Shown piece by piece: positions 44,347-56,222 of a DNA stretch of 64,000 nt (positions are counted from its first letter, which is position 1; each line of letters starts with the position of its first letter). Both the position numbers and the translations under genes were made by a program. The stretch lies in NCBI RefSeq assembly GCF_001677955.1, contig NZ_LELA01000042.1, forward strand, positions 62,001-126,000, written 5' to 3'. The notes beneath the pieces are model-generated. The model ran no database searches. It saw only the letters and a list, made by a program, of their open reading frames with translations, and had not been told where the DNA came from. The DNA comes from Chryseobacterium sp. BGARF1. Its GTDB lineage: Bacteria; Bacteroidota; Bacteroidia; Flavobacteriales; Weeksellaceae.

Positions 44347-46473
44347 ATGAAAAAGACATTCATTATTGCAGCTTCTTTCTTATATATCTCTTCATTTGCC
44401 CAAAAACAGGATACTCTACAACTTAAAAATATAGAATCTGTTACCATTAATGGAAAGAAAAAACTTCTTCTCGAAAGAAAAGCTGATCGATTTATCTTTA
44501 ATGTGGAAGCTTCTGTAGCTTCACAGGGAATGGATGGTGCCGAAACTTTAGCCAATGTTCCGATGTTGAAAGTAGACGATAATTTGGGAAGTATTTCTAT
44601 TGCAGGAAAGAGCAGTGTCAATGTAATGGTCAATGGAAGAATGCTGAATCTTTCTGGAACGAATCTTATCAATTATCTGAAAACGATACGCTCGGAAAAT
44701 ATTGCCAAAATAGAAGTAATCACTACTCCACCTGCAAAATATGAAGCTCAGGGAAACAGTGGATTGATCAATATTATTCTTAAAAAAAATCCAAACCTAG
44801 GATGGAGCGGATCTGTGAATACCGGATTGAACCAAAGAACCTATTCGGGTGGAAATTCAACAGGGTCATTGAATTATCAAACTGAAAAGTTAAGTTTGTC
44901 ATTTAAAACAAGTTATATTGACGGAGCAAAACGTTCAGAAGAAAACTACAGTATTTTAGGAGCTTCTCAAAACTACAGCCGGTCTGTAAGAAAAGATATG
45001 TGGAAAGAATTGACGCCTAATCTAAATCTTTCGTACAAGCTCAATAAAAACTCCGAAATTGGAATGGAATACATCTATGCTCATCAGAAATCTGGGATGG
45101 ATATTGTAAACGAAACACGAAATGTAGACACCGATTTATCCGCAGAAAACCTTTTAACAAAGACTTTTCACCGCGAAAAAACACCAACTCATACATTGAG
45201 CGCTTATTATGACCTCAAATTAGATTCATTGGGAAAAAAATTGAGCTTTGCAGGAAACTTTTTTAAAAACAATTCTGATACAGACGTTAACTTTTCAACA
45301 TTGAAATTGAGTGATAATTCAGTTCAGAATGTTAATACAAGATCAATTGTTGAGCCACAGGTTTTTTCTTTGCAGGGAGACCTTGAGCTTCCGTTTTCTT
45401 TTGGTACCATTGAAACCGGACTTAAATTTAATCAATTTAAAAACGCTACAGATTTACAATATTTTAATATCATCAACAATCAATATGTTCCGGATTTTCA
45501 AAGAGCCAATTTATTTGAATATAAGGAAGAAAATTATGCTGCTTATTTTAGTTATGCCAAAAGCTTTGGAGAGCATTGGGAAACAAAAGCAGGGCTTCGT
45601 TATGAAAACACTCAGGCGCAAAGCTTCACTCCATCAACAAACACAAGTAATACATACAATTACGGACAGTGGTTCCCATCTGCTTTTGTGTCTTATAAAA
45701 AAGAGAAAAATGTTTTCAGTTTTTCTTATTCAAGAAGAATCAACCGCCCGAGTATGAGCAATCTTAATCCTTTCAGATGGTATGAAAATCCTTATTCTTA
45801 TTCTTCAGGAAACCCTTTGCTTAAACCCTCTTACATCAATAATCTGGAATTGGGATATACTTACAACAGCAAATTTTCAGCGAGCATTTATTATTTAAAG
45901 CTTAAAAATGGTTTCGGACAAGTCTCTTACTTAGATGGTCTTACACAAATTGGGACTTACCTTAATCATTATGACAACAATTTTTATGGTGCTAACGCTT
46001 CTTACACCGACAAATTGTTCAAATTTTGGGAAACAAGTCTTTCAATAAATGGGTCACTTACAGATTCTAAAATATTTAATGTTGAAGCTGAAGCTAAAAA
46101 TGGGTATTCAGTCAGTTATTCGATCAATAATACCTTTACAGTCAATAAAAACAAAACGGTTTTCTTTTTTCTAAATTACAGTCAGGATTTACCTTATAAA
46201 AATGTAAACTCTTATTTTCATAATTTTTCTAATCTTACTTCAGGAATAAAAGTTTCATTAATGGAAAAACAGTTACAAATCAATGCTACTGTAACCAATA
46301 TTTTTGCTCAGAAATATCGTGGTGATATGTATTTCAAAGATAACAGTCAACATTTCAATAATTATTGGGATGGGAGAAGTTTCCGTTTAAATGTCAATTA
46401 CACATTAGGAAACAACAAAAAGAAAAGAAGTACAAAAAGCATCAGTTTTGAAGAAAAAGACAGAGCGCAATAA
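44347..46473 (+). CDS. outer-membrane beta-barrel receptor (OMP_b-brl_3 type), copy 1
   Basis: A 708-residue outer-membrane protein with a signal peptide (residues 1-18) and a TonB-plug-like domain (about 25-140, with GKSSVNVMVNGRMLNLSG and AKIEVITTPPAKYEAQGNSGLINIIL), then a large barrel of alternating strands. It lacks an obvious carboxypeptidase-like N-terminal extension. The C-terminus is basic and does not end in an aromatic residue. The gene downstream (46529) encodes a protein of the same architecture. Substrate unknown. Confidence 0.9.
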   Translation: MKKTFIIAASFLYISSFAQKQDTLQLKNIESVTINGKKKLLLERKADRFIFNVEASVASQGMDGAETLANVPMLKVDDNLGSISIAGKSSVNVMVNGRMLNLSGTNLINYLKTIRSENIAKIEVITTPPAKYEAQGNSGLINIILKKNPNLGWSGSVNTGLNQRTYSGGNSTGSLNYQTEKLSLSFKTSYIDGAKRSEENYSILGASQNYSRSVRKDMWKELTPNLNLSYKLNKNSEIGMEYIYAHQKSGMDIVNETRNVDTDLSAENLLTKTFHREKTPTHTLSAYYDLKLDSLGKKLSFAGNFFKNNSDTDVNFSTLKLSDNSVQNVNTRSIVEPQVFSLQGDLELPFSFGTIETGLKFNQFKNATDLQYFNIINNQYVPDFQRANLFEYKEENYAAYFSYAKSFGEHWETKAGLRYENTQAQSFTPSTNTSNTYNYGQWFPSAFVSYKKEKNVFSFSYSRRINRPSMSNLNPFRWYENPYSYSSGNPLLKPSYINNLELGYTYNSKFSASIYYLKLKNGFGQVSYLDGLTQIGTYLNHYDNNFYGANASYTDKLFKFWETSLSINGSLTDSKIFNVEAEAKNGYSVSYSINNTFTVNKNKTVFFFLNYSQDLPYKNVNSYFHNFSNLTSGIKVSLMEKQLQINATVTNIFAQKYRGDMYFKDNSQHFNNYWDGRSFRLNVNYTLGNNKKKRSTKSISFEEKDRAQ

Positions 46474-46528
46474 AATTTTGTAACAAATAAGATTTTCTAT
46501 CGTCTAACTGATTAGATTTACTCACATC

Positions 46529-48664
46529 ATGAAGAAAACTTTATTTACTCTTTCAATTTTAGGTTCAGTTTTAGGTTTTGCCCAGGAAACCAAAGATAAT
46601 AATGACAGCAAACTAAAAGAAAAGGAAATAGAAAGCGTTGTTATTACCAAAACTAAAAAAGCCGTTGAGCAAAAAGCTGACCGTACAATCTTTGATTTTT
46701 CTGAGCAACCAAGTCTAAATTCAGGCTCTTTGATGGAAGGCGTAAAAAAACTTCCGGGTTTGGTAGTTTCTGATATGGTAGGAATGATGTATCAGGGGAA
46801 GCCTTTGGATGTTTATATGGATGGAAGACCTTTAAACATTTCAAGCAACGAACTGAATGCTTTCTTGGTAGGAATGCCTGCAAACTCCGTAGAAAGAATC
46901 GAAATAATTACACAACCTGGTGCCGAATTTCCTGCAACTTCTGGAGGTGCTATTTTAAATATTATTACAAGCAAATCAGCAAAAAATTATCTGACTGCAG
47001 TTTACAATGGAGGTTACCGTTTTTCAAGCTACGACAAATACAGAAGCAGATTCAATAATTCAATCGCTTTAAACTCAAGAAACAAATGGTTTGGATGGCA
47101 GGTCAATTTAGGTCAATACTACCGTGAAAGCTTATCGCTTTCTGAATTGGATGGACTTACCAGAAACCACTCAAATTCCTTGGGAAGAACCTATTATATG
47201 AATTCTGCTTTCACTTTCGAGCTTGGGAAAGACAGATTATTGTTAAATTATGACATCAATCACAATAATGGAGGTGCAGATGTTGTTGCTGACCAATTTA
47301 TAGGTGGAGTTACCACATCCAATTATTCCAGTGATACTAAAGGTTTAAGACAGGAAGTTGCGGCAACGTATCAGAAAAAGTTTGAGGATAAAAATAAGAA
47401 GCTTGATTTTAAAGCAGTTTACACCAACAGCGATTCAGAATTTAATCAATATGGAAACCAATCATTAAATAACTCTTCTTTATTTAATCTATATAATTTC
47501 AGAGTTGATTATTCTCAACCACTGAAAATTTTAGATGATGGCAAGGTAAGTTTTGGAGGTTTATACGACCAGCAAGATTTTGAAACAAAAGATAAAAGTC
47601 TTATTAATCTCGATTACACAAGACAAACGACTTCTGCTTACGTAGAATTCCAGGCAACTTTGAAAAAGTTTGATTTCATCGCGGGAGCAAGAGCCGAAAA
47701 TTATGACATTACAGGAATTACACGATTCTATGATGAAAACAATAATTTAAAAGAAAGCAATTTAAATCCATTCAAAAAGTTTAAAATCTTTCCAAACGCA
47801 AGTGTGCAGTATAATTTAATGAAACAGCTTTTCGTTAATGTCAACTACAACAAAAAAATCAGTCTGCCGAGTGTTTCGCTACTAAACCCGAATAACAATA
47901 TACTTAGCACAGAAACAGTTACATCAACCGGTAACCCCAATTTACAACCAACCATTTATGATAATGCTGAAATCAAAATCAGCGCATTTGATTATGCTTA
48001 CATCGGCTACAACACCAGTTGGGTAAAAAATCAGATTGTACAGCGAGTTTCAAGAAAAGATAATTTTATTACAAACGAACAAGTACAGGTAAATAGCATC
48101 AGAACGCATAACTTTAACTTTGGAATGCCTATTCCGTTTATGTTGTTTACAACGCCTTTCAGTGAACTGATGAAATTCAATGTGAATCCTGATAAAATGA
48201 ATTTACTATACGTTTATACGGGTTATCAGCTTCAGGAAATGCCCGATGTAAAAACGAAAGGTTTTTGGGTTTTCAGCGTAATGGGACAATTTATTCTTCC
48301 TAAAGATATCAGACTTCAGGCAAATTATAACGTAATACCAAAAGGTGGAAATTTCTATTATTTTGAAATTGAAAAACCATTAAACAACGCATTTGACCTT
48401 ACGGTATCTAAAAAATTCATGAGTGACCGTCTTAACCTTTCCTTGTATGCAAGAGATATTTTTAATCAAAATAAAAGCGTCATCAAGGCCATATCTACAG
48501 AAGGAAATGTATTTACATCCAATAAATACGACAGCAGAAGTTTCGGAATCACCGTAAATTATAAAATCCCAACCAAAAACAAACTGGCAAAAGAAGATCC
48601 GAATATGATTAAATCAACCAATCAAAGCGACAGCAGCGGTGGAATTTTACAACAAGGACAATAA
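46529..48664 (+). CDS. outer-membrane beta-barrel receptor (OMP_b-brl_3 type), copy 2
   Basis: A 711-residue protein with a signal peptide (residues 1-18), a plug-like domain (GSLMEGVKKLPGLVVSDMVGMMYQGK and VERIEIITQPGAEFPATSGGAILNII) and a barrel. It matches the upstream protein in order, in the shared ExxAxRxIFxF-like N-terminal region and in length, but the sequences have diverged widely, so this is an old tandem duplication. It may recognise a different ligand. The C-terminal tail is glutamine/serine-rich. A hairpin with a T-run (48702-48724) follows. Confidence 0.9.
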   Translation: MKKTLFTLSILGSVLGFAQETKDNNDSKLKEKEIESVVITKTKKAVEQKADRTIFDFSEQPSLNSGSLMEGVKKLPGLVVSDMVGMMYQGKPLDVYMDGRPLNISSNELNAFLVGMPANSVERIEIITQPGAEFPATSGGAILNIITSKSAKNYLTAVYNGGYRFSSYDKYRSRFNNSIALNSRNKWFGWQVNLGQYYRESLSLSELDGLTRNHSNSLGRTYYMNSAFTFELGKDRLLLNYDINHNNGGADVVADQFIGGVTTSNYSSDTKGLRQEVAATYQKKFEDKNKKLDFKAVYTNSDSEFNQYGNQSLNNSSLFNLYNFRVDYSQPLKILDDGKVSFGGLYDQQDFETKDKSLINLDYTRQTTSAYVEFQATLKKFDFIAGARAENYDITGITRFYDENNNLKESNLNPFKKFKIFPNASVQYNLMKQLFVNVNYNKKISLPSVSLLNPNNNILSTETVTSTGNPNLQPTIYDNAEIKISAFDYAYIGYNTSWVKNQIVQRVSRKDNFITNEQVQVNSIRTHNFNFGMPIPFMLFTTPFSELMKFNVNPDKMNLLYVYTGYQLQEMPDVKTKGFWVFSVMGQFILPKDIRLQANYNVIPKGGNFYYFEIEKPLNNAFDLTVSKKFMSDRLNLSLYARDIFNQNKSVIKAISTEGNVFTSNKYDSRSFGITVNYKIPTKNKLAKEDPNMIKSTNQSDSSGGILQQGQ

Positions 48665-48693
48665 TTTATCCAAAATCTCAACCATTATATATT

Positions 48694-48724
48694 TCAATAG
48701 GAACGGGCTTTAGTCCGTTTTTTT
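48694..48724 (+). repeat. GCTAAAGC hairpin repeat, copy 2, doubling as terminator
   Basis: TCAATAGGAACGGGCTTTAG followed by TCCGTTTTTTT is the reverse complement of the 8251-8275 type (tail TCCTATTGA shared). The stem ACGGGC/GTCCGT here runs straight into a T-run, so the copy probably terminates transcription of the second barrel gene. Confidence 0.75.
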
Positions 48725-48796
48725 GATGTCTAATTTTCCATCAACATTAAAAATCATTCTTTCAAAAAGAGGAAAATTATAACAATTAGGATTTTT

Positions 48797-49507
48797 TTAG
48801 AAATCAACCGTTTGAAATCTCCATTCCAAAGTATCAATCAATGTGATTTGATTTAAATTGAATGACAGATTGGTTATTATTTTTAAAGCTAAAATCGCCA
48901 TCATACTTCCTACAATTCCCGGCAATGCGCCCAAAACTCCGAGACTATCACAATCCGGAAGACCTTCCTTAAAAGGAGGTTCAGGAAAAATATCTCTTAA
49001 ATTCTTACTTCCTTTATAATTAAAAACAGCAACCTGTCCGGAAAAACCTAGAATACTTCCGTAAACTAAAGGTTTTCCAATCTTTACACAAGTATCATTA
49101 ACTAAATACCTCGTTTTAAAATTATCGGAACCGTCAATAACAATATCAAACTGAGAAATAATTTCTTCAGCATTAGAATCATCAATCTTATTTTCAATTC
49201 CGATAAAATTGACTTGACGATTAAGGTTTTTTACAAAGTCTTCTGCACTTTTAACTTTTGATTTTCCTACAGAATTTTCATTATGAATAATTTGTCGGTT
49301 TAAATTATGCAATTCAACCTCATCAAAATCCGCAACTCCCAAAAATCCAATTCCGGCCGCAGCTAAATATTGAATGACCGGACTACCTAAACCTCCTGCT
49401 CCAATCACGAGAATTTTGGCACTCATTATTTTTTTTTGACCTTCCAAACCAATTTCTTCAATAAAGATCTGGCGGCTGTATCTTGAGAAAATATCTTCCT
49501 TTTTCAT
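48797..49507 (-). CDS. thiF: ThiF/MoeB-family adenylyltransferase for ThiS
   Basis: A 236-residue E1-like enzyme from the ATG at 49505-49507 (protein MKKEDIFSRYSRQI); an upstream in-frame start would run through a palindromic repeat and is rejected. The ATP-binding GAGGLGSP is near residue 31, the catalytic FDEVELHNLNRQ segment near 55, and LPDCDSLGVLGALPG in the last third. It would adenylate the C-terminal glycine of ThiS before sulfur transfer. Zinc-binding CxxC pairs of E. coli ThiF/MoeB are not visible. It is last in the thi operon; MoeB function is an alternative, but context favours thiamine. Confidence 0.9.
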   Translation of the reverse strand: MKKEDIFSRYSRQIFIEEIGLEGQKKIMSAKILVIGAGGLGSPVIQYLAAAGIGFLGVADFDEVELHNLNRQIIHNENSVGKSKVKSAEDFVKNLNRQVNFIGIENKIDDSNAEEIISQFDIVIDGSDNFKTRYLVNDTCVKIGKPLVYGSILGFSGQVAVFNYKGSKNLRDIFPEPPFKEGLPDCDSLGVLGALPGIVGSMMAILALKIITNLSFNLNQITLIDTLEWRFQTVDF

Positions 49508-49557
49508 TTTTTTGATTTTATTTGAATCAGGTTGTTCGAGATTTATTTTTAACCTCA

Positions 49558-49665
49558 CGTCAGTTCGACTGTTTTTCATAATAGAATGGAGAAAAATGTA
49601 TCGAGAACTTTCATTAAGCAAAACTTCTCGATACGATTTTTTGCAAAAATCTACTCGAAGTGACG
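49558..49665. repeat. nested palindromic repeat between thiH and thiF
   Basis: Outer arms CGTCAGTTCGA (49558-49568) and TCGAAGTGACG (49655-49665) pair with one mismatch. Inside them GTATCGAGAA (49598-49607) and TTCTCGATAC (49625-49634) pair perfectly. It resembles a repeat type I believe is common in Chryseobacterium intergenic DNA. Being within the thi operon transcript, it could affect thiF expression or mRNA stability. Confidence 0.75.
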
Positions 49666-49719
49666 TTCGTTATATTTCTAATAGAGTTTTTATTTTTAAT
49701 TTGTTTAAAATTTCAACCT

Positions 49720-50838
49720 TTAAACTCCGCTATACACAGAATCCCAATCTTTCATTATTGGGTCGTAGCCTGCATTTTTAATAATATTTTTAATTTCCGC
49801 CATACTTCTTTCATCACTGGTTTCAAATTGTTCCAAAGATTCTTTGTCCACCGCATAACCACCTGGATTGGTTTTCGAAGCTGCACTCATTGCTGTTGCG
49901 CCTAAAGAAATAATATGATTTCTAAAATTTTCGTTTTCTCTTGTTGAAATAGAAATTTCCAAATCTTCATTCCAGATTCTGTACGCACAGATTAATTGGA
50001 GTAAATCTTTATCAGACATGATAAAATTGGGTTCAATAATTCCTTCTGCAGGTCTTAATCTAGGAAATGAAACTGAATACCTACTTTTCCAATATTGTTT
50101 TTGAAGATAATCGATGTGAAGTGCGTTGAAGAAGCTGTCTATACGCCAATCTTCCAAACCAAGCAAAACCCCCAATCCCATTTTATGAATTCCGGCTTTA
50201 CCAATTCTGTCGGGAGTTTCCAGACGAAAATTGAAATTTGACTTTTTTCCTTTTGGATGATACTCTTTATAAACTTCCTGATGATAAGTTTCCTGATAGA
50301 CCAAAACCGCATTCACGCCTGCTTCATGAAGTTCTCGATATTCTTCTTCCGACAAAGGCTGAACTTCAATAGAAATATTAGCAAAATATGGCTTTAACAA
50401 ACGAACAGCGTTCAGAAAATAATCAATTCCAACTATTTTATTTGCTTCTCCGCTCACCAACAAAACGTGATTTACCCCCATTGATTTCAAAACGGTAGCT
50501 TCGATCATCAATTCAGTATCAGAAAGTGTTTTCCTTTTAATCGAATTATCTAAACTGAAACCGCAGTACGTACAAATATTCTGACATTCATTACTCAGGT
50601 ACAACGGCGCATACAACTGAATGGTTTTCCCGAATCGTTTCTGAGTAAGTTGCTGCGTCATTTTCGCCATTAATTCTAACTTTTGAGCAGCAACAGGCGA
50701 AAGAAAGTTCAGAAAATCTTCTATTGTTTTATTCTTTTTCTGAAGGCTATTTTCCACATCAGACAATGTCACTTTTTCAAGCTTTGCTTTTACCTCATCC
50801 CATTGATATTGTTCAAAAAAATCTTTAAAACTTTTCAT
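49720..50838 (-). CDS. thiH: 2-iminoacetate synthase (tyrosine lyase)
   Basis: A 372-residue radical SAM enzyme. The [4Fe-4S] cysteines are in CQNICTYCGFS (CX3CX2C) around residues 83-93. It cleaves tyrosine to p-cresol and dehydroglycine, which feeds thiazole formation by ThiG. Use of ThiH rather than the oxidase ThiO means the thiazole route does not need oxygen. It follows thiG by about 100 nt that contains copy 2 of the two-hairpin repeat. The C-terminus NAGYDPIMKDWDSVYSGV closes the family's usual length. Confidence 0.95.
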   Translation of the reverse strand: MKSFKDFFEQYQWDEVKAKLEKVTLSDVENSLQKKNKTIEDFLNFLSPVAAQKLELMAKMTQQLTQKRFGKTIQLYAPLYLSNECQNICTYCGFSLDNSIKRKTLSDTELMIEATVLKSMGVNHVLLVSGEANKIVGIDYFLNAVRLLKPYFANISIEVQPLSEEEYRELHEAGVNAVLVYQETYHQEVYKEYHPKGKKSNFNFRLETPDRIGKAGIHKMGLGVLLGLEDWRIDSFFNALHIDYLQKQYWKSRYSVSFPRLRPAEGIIEPNFIMSDKDLLQLICAYRIWNEDLEISISTRENENFRNHIISLGATAMSAASKTNPGGYAVDKESLEQFETSDERSMAEIKNIIKNAGYDPIMKDWDSVYSGV

Positions 50839-50881
50839 AATATTCGGTTTAATCCAAATGACCCGTTGTCTATTATTTATT

Positions 50882-50927
50882 GATAGGATTTTATCCTATC
50901 CTTTATTAAATCGTCCCTTCGGGACTC
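50882..50927. repeat. two-hairpin dispersed repeat, copy 2
   Basis: GATAGGAT-TTT-ATCCTATC, a linker, then GTCCC-TTC-GGGAC. Compared with 3135-3180, an A-T pair became G-C in the first stem and a T-A pair became C-G in the second, so both stems are kept. It lies in the thiG-thiH gap and would be in the operon transcript. Confidence 0.8.
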
Positions 50928-50940
50928 TTTTCTCTTTATT

Positions 50941-51717
50941 TTAATCAAACAAAAAAGAAGTCAGCGGACTTGATGCTTGTGCATGATTTCCAATAGCTCC
51001 CAAACCAGATTCAAAAGCTCTTCTTCCTGCAATTACGCCTTCTTTAAAAGCCAATGCCATATTTACAGGATTTCTTGCAACGGCAATTGCCGTATTTACC
51101 AAAACTGCATCAGCTCCCATTTCCATGGCTTTTGCGGCATCAGAAGGTGCACCAATTCCAGCATCAACAACAACGGGAACATTACTTTGGGCAATAATAA
51201 TTTCTAAAAAATCTAAAGTTCTTAACCCTTTATTCGTCCCAATCGGCGCTCCCAAAGGCATAACAACGGCTGTTCCTACATCTTCGAGACGTTTACACAA
51301 AACTGGGTCTGCATGGATGTAAGGCATTACGATAAATCCTAATTTTGCCAATTCTTCTGTTGCATACAACGTTTCAATTGGATCAGGTAACAAATATTTT
51401 GGATCCGGATGAATTTCAAGTTTTACCCAATTGGTTTCCAAGGCTTCTCTTGCCAATTGTGCTGCTAAAACCGCTTCTTTGGCAGTTCTTGCTCCTGAAG
51501 TATTGGGTAAAAGGTGAGATTTTGTAGGTTTTAAAGCATTTAACAAATCATCTTCTGAAGATTGAGAATCGATTCTTTTTAAAGCCATTGTCACCAGTTC
51601 ACTTCCAGAAGCGATGATGGAGTCGGTCATTTCTGAAAGATCTCCAAATTTCCCGGTTCCTAAAAACAGTCTCGATTCGAAAGTTCTGTCTGCTATAATT
51701 AATGGTTGATTGTTCAT
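50941..51717 (-). CDS. thiG: thiazole synthase
   Basis: A 258-residue TIM barrel that assembles the thiazole phosphate from 1-deoxyxylulose 5-phosphate, dehydroglycine and ThiS thiocarboxylate. The Schiff-base lysine is expected in [15 protein letters not shown] around residues 98-112. [13 protein letters not shown] (around 178-190) and [28 protein letters not shown] (around 207-234) are conserved phosphate-binding loops. The gene starts inside the thiE stop (four-base overlap), typical of coupled genes. Confidence 0.97.
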   Translation of the reverse strand: MNNQPLIIADRTFESRLFLGTGKFGDLSEMTDSIIASGSELVTMALKRIDSQSSEDDLLNALKPTKSHLLPNTSGARTAKEAVLAAQLAREALETNWVKLEIHPDPKYLLPDPIETLYATEELAKLGFIVMPYIHADPVLCKRLEDVGTAVVMPLGAPIGTNKGLRTLDFLEIIIAQSNVPVVVDAGIGAPSDAAKAMEMGADAVLVNTAIAVARNPVNMALAFKEGVIAGRRAFESGLGAIGNHAQASSPLTSFLFD

Positions 51718-52328
51718 TGCATTGCTATTTTAAATTCGTTGATAATAGATGGTTGATTGGTGATTTGACCAGAAACGGCAACTCCATAAATTCCGATTTG
51801 TTGTAAGAGATCGATGTCTTTCAAAACCACTCCGCCAATTGCGAATATTTTTGGGATTTCTAATCCTTTTTCTTTTAAATCCTGAATGATTTTTTCATAA
51901 CCTTCAAAGTCTAAAATCGGACTTAGCTGTTCTTTAGTTGAAGTAAATCGAAGTGGTCCTAAACCGATGTAATCGCAGTTTTCGTTAATTCTTTGAATAA
52001 TATCTTCTAAAGTATTTGCCGTACCTCCGATGATTTTATGCTTCCCTAAAATTTGTCGTGCCGATTCTATCTTTTCATCTTTTAAGCCTAAATGAACTCC
52101 GTCTGCATCGACCATTTTAGCAATATGTATATAATCATTAATGATACAAACTGTTTGATTATCTGAGCATATTTTTTTTGAAACCTCGCTAAGCTTGATT
52201 AGTTCATTTTCAGAAGCGTTTTTCCAACGAACCTGTATCCATTTTACACCATTATCGATTGCTTTTCTAATATTTAGCTCTTGATCTTCTATCGTAAATC
52301 CTTGTGATATGTATTGTAATTTTTCCAT
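51714..52328 (-). CDS. thiE: thiamine-phosphate synthase
   Basis: A 204-residue TIM barrel from the ATG at 52326-52328; an upstream in-frame ATG would overlap the previous gene and is rejected. Catalytic landmarks are VQVRWKN (QxRxK-like) near 33-39, [12 protein letters not shown] near 77-88, GGTANTLED near 99-107, and [11 protein letters not shown] near 122-132, including the pyrophosphate-binding arginine/threonine. It joins HMP-PP and thiazole phosphate to thiamine phosphate. It lies between the TenI-like gene and thiG. Confidence 0.92.
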   Translation of the reverse strand: MEKLQYISQGFTIEDQELNIRKAIDNGVKWIQVRWKNASENELIKLSEVSKKICSDNQTVCIINDYIHIAKMVDADGVHLGLKDEKIESARQILGKHKIIGGTANTLEDIIQRINENCDYIGLGPLRFTSTKEQLSPILDFEGYEKIIQDLKEKGLEIPKIFAIGGVVLKDIDLLQQIGIYGVAVSGQITNQPSIINEFKIAMQ

Positions 52329-52347
52329 TTTATAATTTGAATAAACT

Positions 52348-54964
<2,617 letters not shown>

Positions 54965-55037
54965 TCCTAAATTTTAAAATACACTTTAGGAATGCCCATC
55001 ATTGTACAATAGAATGTACAGCAAAGTCATCTCACTT

Positions 55038-55114
55038 TTTCCTACGCTAGTATGATCTAGAAATCAGGTTCAAAGGGTAAAGTCTCAGCCTGTTTTGTCA
55101 ACAGACACCCCTAA
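55038..55114 (-). promoter_or_regulatory. TPP riboswitch of the thi operon
   Basis: On the complement, in order: AGGGGTGTC, GGCTGAGACTTTACCC, TTGAACCTGATTTCTAGATC and ACTAGCGTAGG, the complete THI-box. Downstream, TGTACATTCTATTGTACA (54999-55016 on the plus strand as its complement) can form a small hairpin, and thiS starts at 54964. Regulation at translation or at that hairpin is possible. Confidence 0.97.
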
Positions 55115-55122
55115 AGTTGCGA

Positions 55123-55154
55123 CGAAGGTAACTATTTTTTTGAAATATGCAAAA
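55123..55154 (-). promoter_or_regulatory. thi operon promoter
   Basis: On the complement TTTTG (55150-55154), 19 nt, then TACCTTCG (55123-55130), a variant of TAnnTTTG with C in the third-last... position 7 of the box. The start would fall just before the TPP aptamer. Confidence 0.55.
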
Positions 55155-55222
55155 TTTTTTGAAAGAGATGGAAGTCGGGTTTTGGAGATTGGAAGTTTTA
55201 AATGCTTGAAAATATTGTTTTT

Positions 55223-55254
55223 TATATCTCGCTGATTTTGCAGATTACACAGAT
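55223..55254. repeat. AAATCTGTGTAATCAGCGG type repeat, copy 2 (partial)
   Basis: ATATCTCGCTGATTTTGCAG followed by ATTACACAGATG is the reverse complement of the central part of the 8112-8176 element, with several differences. It lies between the thi promoter and the structured element at 55351. Confidence 0.5.
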
Positions 55255-55350
55255 GTTCTTTTAATTTTTACTGGAAAAATTCGAGTTGAAATTCTTATAA
55301 GATGACAATCTTTATATTTGATTATCATACATTTAAATAATTGAATTCAA

Positions 55351-55450
55351 ACCTAGCCCCGATTGTAACGGCATCCTTTTGAGTTGCGGCGGAGCGAAGC
55401 GGAGCCGTAACCCAAAAGATATAGTGGAAAGCGGGAAAAAGCTCCTAAAA
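55351..55450. ncRNA. structured 100-nt intergenic element, possible Flavo-1-like RNA or dispersed repeat
   Basis: This GC-richer stretch stands out from AT-rich flanks. It begins AGCCCCG and ends CGGGAAAAAGCTCC, with a central long hairpin: CCTTTTGAGTTGCGGC and GCCGTAACCCAAAAG pair around GGAGCGAAGCGGA. I recall many near-identical copies in flavobacterial genomes and a Flavobacteria-specific RNA motif of this general kind; the equivalence is unverified. Nothing in it codes. No promoter is evident. Confidence 0.5.
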
Positions 55451-55478
55451 AAGAGAAAATTTGCATTCATAAGAAAAT

Positions 55479-55515
55479 AAAAATGGAAACAAGATGATCT
55501 CCAGTTTCCATTTTT
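55479..55515 (-). terminator. terminator of the RluA-family gene
   Basis: AAAAATGGAAAC and GTTTCCATTTTT form a hairpin downstream of the minus-strand gene ending at 55539, and on the complement a TTTTTATTTTCTT run follows. Confidence 0.8.
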
Positions 55516-55538
55516 TTACTTATTTCTATATTTAATAT

Positions 55539-56216
55539 TTATTCTTCACATGCTCTCCAAATTGCGTCATTCTGTGGAACGGGAGCAACAATTGTCACCT
55601 CCTCTTTTGTAACAGGATGTATAAACTGAAGTTTTCTGGCGTGAAGATTTATTCCGCCATCGGGATTTGAACGAGGCGCACCGTATTTTAAATCACCTTT
55701 AATAGGAACTCCGGTTTTTGATAACTGTGCCCTGATTTGATGATGCCTACCGGTTTCCAAATCAATTTCCAAAAGCAGATAATTATCTAACGCTTTAATG
55801 ATATTATAAGTAAGAATTGCTTCTTTTGCCCCTTCGGTAACCTTAGGAAAAACAATTGCTTTATTATTTTTTTCGTTCTTCTGTAAATAATGAACCAATC
55901 TTTGGCTCTGTGGAATCATTTCTTTAGCAACAACCGCCCAATACGTTTTCTTGATTTCACGGTTTTTCACCATTTGAGTTAATCTTGAAAGCGCTTTTGA
56001 AGTTTTAGCATAAATCACCAAACCAGAAGTTGGGCGATCGATACGATGTACCAAACCCAGAAAAACATTTCCGGGTTTATTATCTCTTTTTTTGATGAAA
56101 TCTTTAATGGAATCGAGTAAAGGTTCGTCACCGGTTTTATCGCCCTGAACGAGCTGCCCTACTTTTTTATTGATAACTAAAAGGTGATTATCCTCAAAAA
56201 CAATCTGCTCTTCCAT
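55539..56216 (-). CDS. RluA-family pseudouridine synthase
   Basis: A 225-residue protein with the catalytic aspartate at residue 60 (LVHRIDRPTSGLVIYAKTSKAL). The GRHHQIRAQL segment near 157 and the C-terminal LHARKLQFIHP are family hallmarks. There is no S4 domain, as in RluA/TruC-like enzymes. It converts uridine to pseudouridine in rRNA or tRNA; the exact site is not readable. The panB-side gene starts only six bases upstream (56223), so this is the last gene of a panB operon. Confidence 0.93.
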   Translation of the reverse strand: MEEQIVFEDNHLLVINKKVGQLVQGDKTGDEPLLDSIKDFIKKRDNKPGNVFLGLVHRIDRPTSGLVIYAKTSKALSRLTQMVKNREIKKTYWAVVAKEMIPQSQRLVHYLQKNEKNNKAIVFPKVTEGAKEAILTYNIIKALDNYLLLEIDLETGRHHQIRAQLSKTGVPIKGDLKYGAPRSNPDGGINLHARKLQFIHPVTKEEVTIVAPVPQNDAIWRACEE

Positions 56217-56222
56217 ACTACC

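Noticed and set aside
49508-49621. Longer thiF start
   Set aside because: The added residues would be encoded by a nested palindromic repeat and do not resemble ThiF; the protein proper begins MKKEDIFSRYSRQ.
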